Shown here: in pieces, positions 45,855 through 58,543 of the stretch
Layout: each line of letters starts with the position of its first letter
How positions within the stretch are numbered: position 1 is the stretch's first letter
From: Cronobacter condimenti 1330
GTDB taxonomy: Bacteria; Pseudomonadota; Gammaproteobacteria; Enterobacterales; Enterobacteriaceae
DNA: 64,000 nucleotides
NCBI RefSeq assembly: GCF_001277255.1
Contig: NZ_CP012264.1
Location: 868,001 to 932,000, forward strand
Reading direction: 5' to 3'
Notes under the pieces: model-generated
Databases searched by the model: none
What the model was told of the DNA's origin: nothing
Seen by the model: the letters and a program-made list of their open reading frames with translations, nothing else
Translations under genes and position numbers: made by a program

Positions 45855-46508
45855 TTACTTGTGAGTGACAGCCCGGACGATACGATCGCCTGAGAATTGA
45901 ATTAAATACACCAGGACCACGAGTAATACTAATACGGTATTCATCACGGTCGCGTTATAGCCGATATAACCGTACTGGTAGCCAATCTGTCCAAGACCGC
46001 CGGCGCCGACCGCGCCGCCCATGGCGGAGTAGCCTACAAGCGTAATCAGCGTGATGGTGGCGGCATTAACCAGGCCCGGCAGTGCTTCCGGCAGCAGAAC
46101 CTTGCGGACGATTTGCATCGGCGTGGCGCCCATCGCGCGTGAGGCTTCGATAAGACCGGAGGGGATCTCCAGCAGGGCGTTTTCGACCATGCGAGCGATA
46201 AACGGTGCGGCGCCGACGGTCAGTGGCACAATGGCGGCCTGCAGGCCGATGGACGTGCCAACGATGGTGCGGGTAAAGGGGATCATCCAGACCAATAAAA
46301 TAATGAAAGGAATGGAGCGGAAGATATTGACCAGCGCAGAGAGAATGCGATAGAGCTTCGCGTTTTCGATGATCTGACCGGGACGCGTGACATACAGCAG
46401 TACGCCAACTGGCAGGCCAATCACAAACCCGAAGAAGCCGGAAACAAAGGTCATCGCCAGCGTTTCCCAGATGCCGCGCACCAGTAACCACATCATTGCT
46501 TCAGACAT
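45855..46508 (-). CDS. metI: methionine ABC transporter permease MetI
   Basis: MetI is the 217-residue membrane subunit of the methionine importer, probably with five transmembrane segments. The ABC-permease EAA loop is visible as EASRAMGATPMQIVRKVLLPEALPG, the part that docks on MetN. The ATG at 46508 overlaps the end of metN by 8 bp. It precedes metQ by 43 bp. Confidence 0.96.
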   Translation of the reverse strand: MSEAMMWLLVRGIWETLAMTFVSGFFGFVIGLPVGVLLYVTRPGQIIENAKLYRILSALVNIFRSIPFIILLVWMIPFTRTIVGTSIGLQAAIVPLTVGAAPFIARMVENALLEIPSGLIEASRAMGATPMQIVRKVLLPEALPGLVNAATITLITLVGYSAMGGAVGAGGLGQIGYQYGYIGYNATVMNTVLVLLVVLVYLIQFSGDRIVRAVTHK

Positions 46509-47532
46509 AACCCAGAACCTCTACTTTTACATGATGTTGTTGCAGGTAAGCGATGGCCGCTTGTGTTTCTTCCTGTGTGCCGTGCATTTCCGTCAGCATA
46601 ATGCCGAATTTCACGCCACCGGCGTAATCCATCTGCGCGCTGATAATGTTGTTGTTCACATTGTAGCGACGTGCGGTTTCGGAAAGGAGCGGGGCGTCGA
46701 CCGACTGGCCGGTGAATTCAAGGCGCAGCAGCGGTACGCGATTGTCAGCAGACTGTTGATTAAGACGCTGGGCATAATCTTCCGGGATATCGAGATGCAG
46801 TGTGGACTGAATAAACTGCTGAGCCAGCGGCGTCTTTGGATGCGAGAACACTTCGCTGACGCTGTCCTGTTCGATGAGTTCGCCGTTACTGATGACCGCC
46901 ACGCAGTCACAGATACGCTTAACGACATCCATCTCATGCGTAATAAGAAGAATGGTCAGACCGAGACGACGATTAATATCTTTTAAGAGTTCCAGTATGG
47001 AGCGCGTGGTCGCCGGATCCAGAGCACTGGTGGCTTCGTCGCACAGCAATACTTTAGGATTGCTCGCCAGCGCTCGGGCAATAGCCACGCGCTGCTTCTG
47101 ACCGCCAGAAAGGTTTGCCGGGTAGGCGTCTTGTTTTTCGCTCAGGCCAACCAGCTCCAGCAGCTCGTTAACGCGGCGTTTGATTTCTTCGCGCGGCGTA
47201 TTGTCCAGCTCCAGCGGAAGCGCGATGTTGCCAAAAACAGTACGCGATGCCAGCAGATTAAAATGCTGGAAAATCATGCCTATCTGGCGACGGGCTTTGG
47301 TTAGTTCGGATTCAGAAAGCGCGGTCAGCTCCTGGCCGCCGACCTGCACGCTGCCCTGCGTTGGACGCTCAAGCAAGTTGACGCAGCGGATAAGCGTACT
47401 TTTACCGGCACCGGAGGCGCCAATCACGCCATAAATCTGTCCGGCCGGAACATGCAGGCTGACATTATTCAACGCCTGAATGGTGCGATTTCCCTGCTGG
47501 AACACTTTGGTGATATTCGACAGTTTGATCAT
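46501..47532 (-). CDS. metN: methionine ABC transporter ATP-binding protein MetN
   Basis: MetN powers methionine import. The 343-residue protein has Walker A GASGAGKST (38-46), the signature LSGGQKQRVAIARAL, Walker B LLCDEATSALDP, and a C-terminal NIL domain (about residues 265-340) that binds methionine and mediates trans-inhibition. I chose the ATG at 47532, giving MIKLSNITKV as in E. coli. A codon at 47583 would add 17 residues and crowd the MetJ operator. It is first in metNIQ. Confidence 0.96.
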   Translation of the reverse strand: MIKLSNITKVFQQGNRTIQALNNVSLHVPAGQIYGVIGASGAGKSTLIRCVNLLERPTQGSVQVGGQELTALSESELTKARRQIGMIFQHFNLLASRTVFGNIALPLELDNTPREEIKRRVNELLELVGLSEKQDAYPANLSGGQKQRVAIARALASNPKVLLCDEATSALDPATTRSILELLKDINRRLGLTILLITHEMDVVKRICDCVAVISNGELIEQDSVSEVFSHPKTPLAQQFIQSTLHLDIPEDYAQRLNQQSADNRVPLLRLEFTGQSVDAPLLSETARRYNVNNNIISAQMDYAGGVKFGIMLTEMHGTQEETQAAIAYLQQHHVKVEVLGYV

Positions 47533-47609
47533 CTGGTTATTTATTATCTTATGCGAGTTAGCCGTGGCATTTTGTTCTGCCATATACGGACGGTGACCGT
47601 AAACGGAAT

Positions 47610-47633
47610 GGATGGTAAGGCATCCAGACGTCT
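47610..47633 (-). promoter_or_regulatory. MetJ operator (met boxes) of metNIQ
   Basis: A perfect 8-bp met box AGACGTCT (47626-47633) follows two degenerate tandem 8-mers, AGGCATCC and GGATGGTA. It lies about 80-100 bp upstream of metN, so S-adenosylmethionine-bound MetJ should repress the importer. Confidence 0.75.
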
Positions 47634-47722
47634 AAATCAATCTGACTGTCTGCAATGAGCGCTTTCTCCGTCCAGGAATCATGCGATACTAGTTAGCATT
47701 ATTTAAGGCAGGAGTTTTTCAG

Positions 47723-48283
47723 GTGGCTAAATCTGTACCGGCAATTTTTCTCGACCGCGACGGCACAATTAATATCGATCACGGTTATGTCTCTGAGGTT
47801 GACCGCTTCGAGTTTATCGAGGGCGTTATTGATGCGATGCGCGAACTGAAAGCGATGGGGTTCGCGCTGGTGCTGGTGACTAATCAGTCCGGCATTGCGC
47901 GCGGTAAATTCACCGAAGCGCAGTTCGAGCAACTGACGGAGTGGATGGACTGGTCGCTGGCTGACCGCGGCGTTGATCTGGATGGCATCTATTATTGTCC
48001 ACATCATCCTGAGGGCGCCGTTGAAGAGTTTCGTCAGAACTGCGATTGTCGTAAGCCGCAACCGGGTATGCTGATTTCCGCACGCGATTTTCTGCACATC
48101 GATATGGAGGCTTCCTATATGGTGGGCGACAAATTAGAAGATATGCAGGCTGGCGCTGCGGCGGGTGTGGGCACAAAAGTACTGGTTCGCACCGGCAAAC
48201 CTGTGACGGCGCAAGCAGAAGCAGCGGCGGATTGGGTGTTAAATAGCCTGGCTTTGCTACCGGAAGCTATCAAAAAGCGCTAA
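47723..48283 (+). CDS. gmhB: D-glycero-beta-D-manno-heptose 1,7-bisphosphate 7-phosphatase
   Basis: GmhB dephosphorylates heptose bisphosphate in the ADP-heptose pathway that supplies the LPS inner core. The 186-residue HAD-family protein has the nucleophile motif DRDGTIN (Asp11, Asp13) and VTNQSGIARG. The zinc-binding cysteine cluster (CPHHPEG and CDCRKPQPG) is present, as are the late acidic residues in GDKLEDMQAG. The start is GTG at 47723 with AGGAG upstream. It lies directly before the rRNA operon, as in E. coli rrnH, and diverges from metNIQ. Confidence 0.96.
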   Translation: MAKSVPAIFLDRDGTINIDHGYVSEVDRFEFIEGVIDAMRELKAMGFALVLVTNQSGIARGKFTEAQFEQLTEWMDWSLADRGVDLDGIYYCPHHPEGAVEEFRQNCDCRKPQPGMLISARDFLHIDMEASYMVGDKLEDMQAGAAAGVGTKVLVRTGKPVTAQAEAAADWVLNSLALLPEAIKKR

Positions 48284-48338
48284 AAATGAGCGTGATGATG
48301 AAAAGGTGAGCGGTTGTGATTTTTTTTTAGTTTTCCGC

Positions 48339-48366
48339 TTGCCATTACTTCTGAGCTCCCTATAAT
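48339..48366 (+). promoter_or_regulatory. rRNA operon promoter P1
   Basis: TTGCCA (48339-48344) and TATAAT (48361-48366) are 16 bp apart. A GCGCCTCC discriminator follows, as at growth-rate- and ppGpp-controlled rrn P1 promoters. The upstream T-rich stretch (48320-48335) could serve as an UP element. Confidence 0.85.
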
Positions 48367-48446
48367 GCGCCTCCATCGACACGGCGCTGATGCGAAACAT
48401 CACACAGCGACGGTAAGTCGGAAAGAGAAAAACCTGAAATTAAGGG

Positions 48447-48474
48447 TTGACTCTGCAGGAGGAAAGCGTAATAT
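48447..48474 (+). promoter_or_regulatory. rRNA operon promoter P2
   Basis: TTGACT (48447-48452) and TAATAT (48469-48474) are 16 bp apart, about 108 bp downstream of P1, the normal P1-P2 spacing. Confidence 0.8.
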
Positions 48475-48514
48475 ACGCCACCTCGCGACAGCAGGCTGTA
48501 AGCCGCGTCGCACC

Positions 48515-48526
48515 GCTCTTTAACAA
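48515..48526 (+). promoter_or_regulatory. rrn antitermination boxA
   Basis: GCTCTTTAACAA matches the leader boxA that loads NusB-S10 and other antitermination factors. A second boxA-like copy, GCTCTTTAACAA, occurs in the 16S-23S spacer near 50500-50511. Confidence 0.85.
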
Positions 48527-48662
48527 TTTATCAGACAATCTGTGTGGGCACTCGGGGCACTGATATCTTAACGTCTTCGGACGATAAATGAATATCAAGT
48601 CTCAAGTGAACAACAGTTAATTCATTACGAACTAACAGTTTAATTCTTTGAGCATCAAACTT

Positions 48663-50202
<1,540 letters not shown>

Positions 50203-50271
50203 CCTGAAAGATACAACCTCGTAGTGCTCACACAGATTGTCTGATAGAAAGTAAAGAAGCAAAACCTCTAC

Positions 50272-50348
<77 letters not shown>

Positions 50349-50382
50349 ACTCCCCACGGAGTTGCTGAGGTTTAACTACGAT

Positions 50383-50458
50383 GGGGCTATAGCTCAGCTG
50401 GGAGAGCGCCTGCTTTGCACGCAGGAGGTCTGCGGTTCGATCCCGCATAGCTCCACCA
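50383..50458 (+). tRNA. alaV: tRNA-Ala (TGC)
   Basis: This 76-nt tRNA begins GGGGCTATAGCTCAGC, has the anticodon loop TTTGCAC with TGC, T-arm GGTTCGATCCC, and an encoded CCA. The Ile-Ala pair in the spacer is one of the two spacer types found in enterobacterial rrn operons. Confidence 0.97.
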
Positions 50459-50626
50459 TCACTTCAGAGTGTACTCACTGAGTATACTGCGAAGTATTTG
50501 CTCTTTAACAATCCGGAACAAGCTGAAAATTGAAACAGACACGCTGTTGCATTCTTCCGTAATCAGGAATGCGCGGTGTGTCAGAGTCTCTCAAACTCGC
50601 AGCACGAAGACTTCTTCGGGTTGTGA

Positions 50627-53531
<2,905 letters not shown>

Positions 53532-53620
53532 ACAACGCCAAAGAAGTCTGGCGTGTTGAGAGACAATTCAGCTTGTGACGGATAAAATCCTGTGGCCGGA
53601 AGGCGGCGGGAAACAGAATT

Positions 53621-53740
53621 TGCCTGGCGGCTGTAGCGCGGTGGTCCCACCTGACCCCATGCCGAACTCAGAAGTGAAACGCCGTAGCGCCGATGGTAGT
53701 GTGGGGTCTCCCCATGCGAGAGTAGGGAACTGCCAGGCAT
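53621..53740 (+). rRNA. rrf: 5S ribosomal RNA
   Basis: The gene is complete at 120 nt, starting TGCCTGGCGGC and ending TGCCAGGCAT, which pair as helix I. The loop region CCCATGCCGAACTCAG is conserved. Confidence 0.97.
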
Positions 53741-53792
53741 CAAATTAAGCAGTAAGCCGGAACAATAATCCGGTGGTGTGAAGAAATTCGGT

Positions 53793-53869
53793 GGAGCGGT
53801 AGTTCAGTCGGTTAGAATACCTGCCTGTCACGCAGGGGGTCGCGGGTTCGAGTCCCGTCCGTTCCGCCA
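53793..53869 (+). tRNA. aspU: tRNA-Asp (GTC), rRNA-operon copy
   Basis: This 77-nt tRNA begins GGAGCGGTAGTTCAGTCGG, has anticodon GTC in CTGTCAC, T-arm GGGTTCGAGTCCC, and an encoded CCA. It is the distal gene of the rrn operon, equivalent to aspU of rrnH. An identical copy lies at 62877-62953. Confidence 0.97.
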
Positions 53870-53880
53870 CTTATTAAGAA

Positions 53881-53909
53881 ACCCTGAGTTAACACTCAGG
53901 GTTTTTTTT
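53881..53909 (+). terminator. rho-independent terminator of the rRNA operon
   Basis: ACCCTGAGT (53881-53889) pairs with ACTCAGGGT (53894-53902) across TAAC, followed by T8. It lies 11 bp after tRNA-Asp. Confidence 0.92.
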
Positions 53910-54036
53910 CGTCCCTGTCTTTAGTCCCTGTCTTTATTATCGCTTATCAAGCCAAAAATCATGAAGTTGTTGCTGTTTTCGCTTAAATATGCAAGGCGGG
54001 TCCTCATTACCCCCTTATAGGATGCGCTCGAATGAG

Positions 54037-54531
54037 ATTACCGCGCTCTCAATACTGCACAGATCTACCGTAATGAAGCGGCGAGCGGACTGGCTATTCA
54101 GGGAGGCGGTATTGCACGCTTAACTTCACCATTGAACGTATGCAGCAGGCAATCAATACGATTGGGGGAGCACATCGCGACCAAACAGAATGAAATATTT
54201 CCATGCCAGCATAACCCTAAGCTCATAGAATAGGCGCAGGTCATTCATATAACATCTTACATGACGCTGCTTATGGGAAGACGATAAAAGATGAGGTCAC
54301 AGGGCCGATAACGCACAAGCATCAGCCCACTCCCGCACAGGTCATTCTAAGATGGGCGATGTCGCCTGGCTCTGCGGTCATTCTTTCTTCGCTGAAGCGA
54401 CAGAACCAGAAACAATTCAGGCGCATTGATCTGCAACTGGCTACCTATGCTATGCAAGCTATTGCCGGGTTGAACGTCATGAATGTTTGGTCAATCCTGA
54501 AGGCAATGCCCTGACAAATATTAATGCATAG
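54037..54531 (+). pseudogene. dkgB: degraded aldo-keto reductase gene (dkgB remnant)
   Basis: This is the wreck of 2,5-diketo-D-gluconate reductase B, which in E. coli lies exactly here, between aspU and yafC. Pieces in different frames still match DkgB in order. NTAQIYRNEAASGLAIQ (54051-54101) resembles DTAQIYDNEAAVGQAIA. NFTIERMQQAI (from 54122) resembles NFTIPLMEKAI. IHITSYMTL (54243-54269) is identical. AYGKTIKDEV then PTPAQVILRWAM (54269 to about 54361) resemble AYGKALKDEV and ATPAQVILAWAM. NPEG follows near 54494. The start is missing, about 80 codons are deleted between the first two pieces, and several frameshifts and stops separate the rest. The 53910-54036 stretch before it holds nothing recognisable. 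It cannot make a functional enzyme. Confidence 0.85.
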
Positions 54532-54542
54532 CTCCTGAAGGA

Positions 54543-55430
54543 CTATTTTTTTATCTGCTCACTGAGAAAATCGATAAAAGCCCTGATACGCGTACTGACC
54601 GCGCGATCGCTGTAATATACCGCGCTGAAAGGCATCTCTACCGGTAATCGGTGTTCCGCTAACAACTCTATCAACTCTCCCCGTTCCACTTCTTTATCAA
54701 TCATATAGTCTGACAGACAGGCAATACCATTGCCGGTCAAACATAACTGCTTAAGCGTCTCTCCACTATTTGAGGTCATGCCAGGGGTTATTTCCAGAAG
54801 TTGTCCATCATCACAGGCAACAGGCCAGGTGTTCAGAGACAGAGGCTCCGTAAAACCCAGACAGACATGGTTTTTGAGATCGCAAATTGCTGACGGCATG
54901 CCATACGACTCAAGGTAATCGGGGGCAGCCACTATTTTTCGGTAACTGGTAAAGAGGGGTCTCGCTCTCAGGCTGGAGTCAGTCAACGTACCTGCGCGGA
55001 TCGCCACATCGACTTTTCGCTCAATAAGATTAATAAAGGTTTCAGAGGAGACAAGAGAAAGCGTGACTTCCGGGTAACGTTCACGAAAAGGTTTAATGAC
55101 AGGCATCAGTAAATGCAGGATAACCGGTGTTGCGGCATCAATCCTCAACAGTCCGCGCGGCGTTTGTCGGCTCTCCATAAGTTCTGTCTCGGCCGATGCC
55201 ATTTCCTGTAGAACCTGCTGTACCCGGCGAAAATAACGCTCGCCTTCTTCTGTCAGACTTAGTTGCCGCGTGGTTCGGTTGAGCAGACTCACACCAAGTT
55301 TCATCTCCAGTTTTTTTACCGCCCGGCTTACCGCCGAATTCGCCAGATTCAACCGTTCTGCTGCCCGACTAAAGCTCCCGCTTTCTACCACAGCCACAAA
55401 GATAATAAGTTCATCAGAAGACGCTTTCAT
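54543..55430 (-). CDS. yafC: LysR-type transcriptional regulator YafC
   Basis: This 295-residue LysR regulator is closely similar to E. coli YafC. The N-terminal winged helix-turn-helix is clear (SGSFSRAAERLNLANSAVSRAVKKLE), and a CrgA-like periplasmic-binding-type effector domain follows (PRGLLRIDAATPVILHLLMP onward). The C-terminus is about nine residues shorter than in E. coli. Its effector and targets are unknown. It is divergent from the MFS gene across about 100 bp, the usual layout for a LysR regulator and its target, and ends 12 bp from the dkgB remnant. Confidence 0.92.
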   Translation of the reverse strand: MKASSDELIIFVAVVESGSFSRAAERLNLANSAVSRAVKKLEMKLGVSLLNRTTRQLSLTEEGERYFRRVQQVLQEMASAETELMESRQTPRGLLRIDAATPVILHLLMPVIKPFRERYPEVTLSLVSSETFINLIERKVDVAIRAGTLTDSSLRARPLFTSYRKIVAAPDYLESYGMPSAICDLKNHVCLGFTEPLSLNTWPVACDDGQLLEITPGMTSNSGETLKQLCLTGNGIACLSDYMIDKEVERGELIELLAEHRLPVEMPFSAVYYSDRAVSTRIRAFIDFLSEQIKK

Positions 55431-55531
55431 TATTGCTCCAGAAGCAAAATTATATTGAGACTTTATATATTTTTGTTATTTAAACACAGCGCCATACTGC
55501 ACGCCATCAATGACACCGTATGGAGTAAATT

Positions 55532-56707
55532 ATGCCGCTGGCATTACTTGCATTAACCATTAGCGCCTTTGCAATAGGTACGACAGAATTTGTTATCGTG
55601 GGTCTGGTACCGACTATTGCGCAGCAACTCTCTGTGACACTGCCTTCCGCTGGTCTGCTGGTTTCCGTTTATGCGCTTGGCGTCGCTGTTGGTGCGCCTG
55701 TCCTGACGGCACTTACTGGCACCATGCCCCGTAAGCAATTGCTAACAGGACTAATGGTGCTCTTTACCATCGGGAATCTACTGGCATGGCTTGCGCCTGA
55801 CTACGAGACGTTGATACTGGCGCGTCTACTGACAGGTCTTGCGCATGGCGTCTTCTTCTCGGTTGGTTCGACTATCGCCACCAGTCTGGTTCCGAAAGAA
55901 AAGGCCGCTTCAGCGATTGCAATTATGTTCGGCGGGCTGACGGTCGCGCTGGTTACAGGTGTACCGCTCGGCACATTTATCGGGCAGCATTTCGGCTGGC
56001 GTGAGACTTTCCTTGCAGTTTCGGCATTGGGCGTGGTGGCGCTGGTTAGTAGCTTGATCCTCGTGCCTAAAGAGATCCCACGCCGGGCAGTGGCGGATCT
56101 GCGCGATCAGTTAAGCGTATTAACACACCCGCGTCTGTTGCTGATATATGCCATTACCGCACTCGGTTACGGTGGCGTTTTTACTGCCTTTACGTTTCTT
56201 GCGCCCATGATGCAAGAGCTGGCGGGGTTCTCACCCGCCGCGGTGAGCTGGATCTTGCTGGGTTACGGCATAGCGGTCGCGCTTGGGAATATCTGGGGCG
56301 GTAAACTGGCTGACCGGTACGGAGCTGTCTCTGCGCTCACGCTGATTTTCGCTGCGCTGGCAGTGCTATTGCTGATTTTCCAGTTCACGGCCACCATGCA
56401 CTATGCCGCGCTGGTAACGGTGCTCATCATGGGGATCTTCGCCTTCGGTAATGTGCCAGGGCTGCAGGTTTATGTCGTTCAGAAGGCTGAGCAGTACACG
56501 CCCAATGCAGTAGATGTCGCCTCCGGCCTGAATATAGCCGCGTTTAATGTTGGGATTGCGCTAGGCTCTGTTATTGGCGGCCAGACGGTGCTCGCCTTCG
56601 GCTTATCACAGACACCGTGCACAGGGGCTTTCATCGTTGCTGTCGCGCTGATTTTAATTATCTGGAGCGGCAGAATGGATAAACGAGCCAGCCTTAAACT
56701 GGCCTGA
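55532..56707 (+). CDS. MFS transporter, DHA1 (drug:H+ antiporter-1) type
   Basis: This 391-residue inner-membrane protein probably has 12 transmembrane segments. It has the family's early IGTTEFVIVGLVP segment and motif-C-like glycine/proline patterns in TM5 (GGLTVALVTGVPLG). It resembles E. coli YdhP- and AraJ-type efflux proteins, which export sugars, arabinose-type compounds or drugs, but the substrate cannot be read from sequence. E. coli has no gene at this point between yafC and yafD. It is transcribed divergently from yafC, so YafC is its likely regulator. GGAG precedes ATG55532. Confidence 0.85.
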   Translation: MPLALLALTISAFAIGTTEFVIVGLVPTIAQQLSVTLPSAGLLVSVYALGVAVGAPVLTALTGTMPRKQLLTGLMVLFTIGNLLAWLAPDYETLILARLLTGLAHGVFFSVGSTIATSLVPKEKAASAIAIMFGGLTVALVTGVPLGTFIGQHFGWRETFLAVSALGVVALVSSLILVPKEIPRRAVADLRDQLSVLTHPRLLLIYAITALGYGGVFTAFTFLAPMMQELAGFSPAAVSWILLGYGIAVALGNIWGGKLADRYGAVSALTLIFAALAVLLLIFQFTATMHYAALVTVLIMGIFAFGNVPGLQVYVVQKAEQYTPNAVDVASGLNIAAFNVGIALGSVIGGQTVLAFGLSQTPCTGAFIVAVALILIIWSGRMDKRASLKLA

Positions 56708-56710
56708 TAA

Positions 56711-56739
56711 CACGAGGCGCTAAGATTAAGCGCCTCGTG
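56711..56739 (+). terminator. hairpin after the MFS gene, probable terminator
   Basis: An 11-bp stem, CACGAGGCGCT (56711-56721) with AGCGCCTCGTG (56729-56739), has a 7-nt loop right after the stop. Only a weak pyrimidine run (CTGCTTTC) follows, so termination may be partial. Confidence 0.65.
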
Positions 56740-56837
56740 CTGCTTTCACCCGGTCATTGCATCTGTGAGCTAAAATCCCTATAACTGATAAAGGTCGCTT
56801 ATCTTGCGAACACATCTACAGGGGTTAGCAGCGAAAC

Positions 56838-57641
56838 GTGCGAAAAAATACTTATGCCATGCGCTATGTCGCCGGTCAGCCAGCAGAACGCATACTGGCA
56901 CCAGGATCGTTTGCGAGTATAGGAAAGGCATTGCCCGCCGGAGAACCCTTGCCCGGAAACGGTGCGCTCAGAGTGCTGGTCTGGAATATCTTCAAACAGC
57001 AACGCGCTGACTGGCTTTCGGTCCTGCAAAACTTCGGCAAAGAAGCACACCTCGTGCTGTTGCAGGAAGCGCAGACGACGCCTGAACTGGTGCGCTTTGC
57101 CACATCCAATTATCTGGCAGCCGATCAGGTACCCGCGTTTGTGCTGCCACAGCATCCGTCTGGCGTGATGACGCTCTCCGCTGCGCATCCAGTCTACTGC
57201 TGTCCGCTGCGCGAGCGTGAGCCCATCCTGCGTCTCTCTAAGTCTGCCCTGGTGACGGTCTATCCTTTGCCTGATGGCCGTCTGCTGATGGTGGTAAACA
57301 TTCACGCAGTGAATTTCAGTCTGGGTGTGGATGTCTATAGCAAACAGTTAGGGCCTATCGGCGACCAGATTGGCCACCACAGCGGCCCGGTCATTATGGC
57401 AGGCGATTTTAACGCCTGGAGCCGTCCGAGAATGAATGCGCTGTATCGCTTTGCGCGTGAGATGTCGCTGCGTGAAGTGCGCTTTACCGATGATCAGCGC
57501 CGCCGCGCCTTTGGTCGCCCGCTCGATTTCGTTTTTTATCGCGGTCTTGCGGTGCAGGAAGCTTCCGTACTGGTGACCCGCGCCTCCGATCACAACCCGC
57601 TACTCGTCGAATTCAGTCCCGGCAAACCTGAGCAGAAGTAG
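56838..57641 (+). CDS. yafD: endonuclease/exonuclease/phosphatase-family protein YafD
   Basis: This 267-residue protein of the EEP (DNase I-like) fold has the metal and catalytic motifs LLQEAQT (Glu), MAGDFNAWS (Asp, Asn) and ASDHNPLLVEF (Asp-His). The substrate is unknown; in Salmonella the homologue has been linked to survival in egg white, probably through nuclease activity. The start is GTG at 56838, which gives MRKNTYAMRYVAGQPAERI, identical to E. coli. yafE follows 70 bp later. Confidence 0.93.
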   Translation: MRKNTYAMRYVAGQPAERILAPGSFASIGKALPAGEPLPGNGALRVLVWNIFKQQRADWLSVLQNFGKEAHLVLLQEAQTTPELVRFATSNYLAADQVPAFVLPQHPSGVMTLSAAHPVYCCPLREREPILRLSKSALVTVYPLPDGRLLMVVNIHAVNFSLGVDVYSKQLGPIGDQIGHHSGPVIMAGDFNAWSRPRMNALYRFAREMSLREVRFTDDQRRRAFGRPLDFVFYRGLAVQEASVLVTRASDHNPLLVEFSPGKPEQK

Positions 57642-57711
57642 GGTGTGTCAGGTCTGCCGTTGGGCAGACCCTGTGCCTGCCCTCTCTTTTACTCAACGCA
57701 AGGACATGACA

Positions 57712-58482
57712 ATGGCAACACGCTCCCACCACGACCACGTAGAAGAACAATTCGGCTCACAGGCGAAGGCCTATTTAACCAGTCAGGTACATGCCTCAGG
57801 CCGTGACCTGCAGCGCTTGCGGGAGCGGCTGGCCGCGTCTCCCCAGGCAAGCGTGCTTGACCTGGGCTGTGGGGCAGGGCATGCGAGCTTTATCGCTGCC
57901 GAACAGGTTCGTGACGTCGTCGCGTATGATTTATCTTCTTCCATGCTCAAGGTAGTCGAAGAGGCAGCCCGCGAACGCGGTTTCAACCATCTTTCAACGC
58001 AACAGGGTTATGCCGAATCACTGCCCTTTGCAACAGAAAGCGTAGATATCGTCATTAGCCGTTATTCAGCGCACCACTGGCACGATGTCGGCCAGGCGCT
58101 GCGCGAAGCGAAGCGTGTTCTGAAGCCTGGCGGCACGATGGTCATGATGGATATTCTCTCGCCTGGTCACCCGGTACTGGATATCTGGCTGCAGACAGTT
58201 GAGGCGTTGCGCGATACCTCGCATGTTCGTAATTACGCAAGCGGTGAATGGTTGTCGATGTTTAATCAGGCGGGGCTTATTACACAAGAGGTCTGTACTG
58301 ATAGGCTGGTGCTGGAGTTCAGCAGCTGGATTGCGCGTATGCGTACGCCTGATGTTTTCGTGCAGGCTATTCGTGCCTATCAACAAAGCGCGTCGGCGGA
58401 GGTACAACGGTATTTCGCGCTGCAGGAGGATGGATCCTTTACCAGCGACACCATTATGATCGAGGCGAAGAAACCCGCTTAA
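57712..58482 (+). CDS. yafE: class I SAM-dependent methyltransferase YafE
   Basis: This is a 256-residue methyltransferase of the UbiE/Coq5 type. The SAM-binding glycine motif LDLGCGAGHAS lies near residue 50, then a MPPSD-like acidic loop and the post-motif HHWHDVGQALREAKRVLKPGG. The start is ATG57712, 7 nt from AAGGA; ATG57706 is too close to that site. E. coli K-12 YafE is annotated as shorter, and the length here is that of the intact family. The substrate is unknown. It is convergent with mltD and shares a terminator with it. Confidence 0.9.
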   Translation: MATRSHHDHVEEQFGSQAKAYLTSQVHASGRDLQRLRERLAASPQASVLDLGCGAGHASFIAAEQVRDVVAYDLSSSMLKVVEEAARERGFNHLSTQQGYAESLPFATESVDIVISRYSAHHWHDVGQALREAKRVLKPGGTMVMMDILSPGHPVLDIWLQTVEALRDTSHVRNYASGEWLSMFNQAGLITQEVCTDRLVLEFSSWIARMRTPDVFVQAIRAYQQSASAEVQRYFALQEDGSFTSDTIMIEAKKPA

Positions 58483-58493
58483 CGCAGATAACG

Positions 58494-58524
58494 AAAAAGG
58501 CACCGGGGGAATCGGTGCCTTTTT
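58494..58524. terminator. bidirectional terminator between yafE and mltD
   Basis: AGGCACCG (58498-58505) pairs with CGGTGCCT (58513-58520), flanked by A5 upstream and T5 downstream. It can end yafE and, on the other strand, mltD. Confidence 0.88.
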
Positions 58525-58543
58525 ACCATACTGCCGCTGATTG

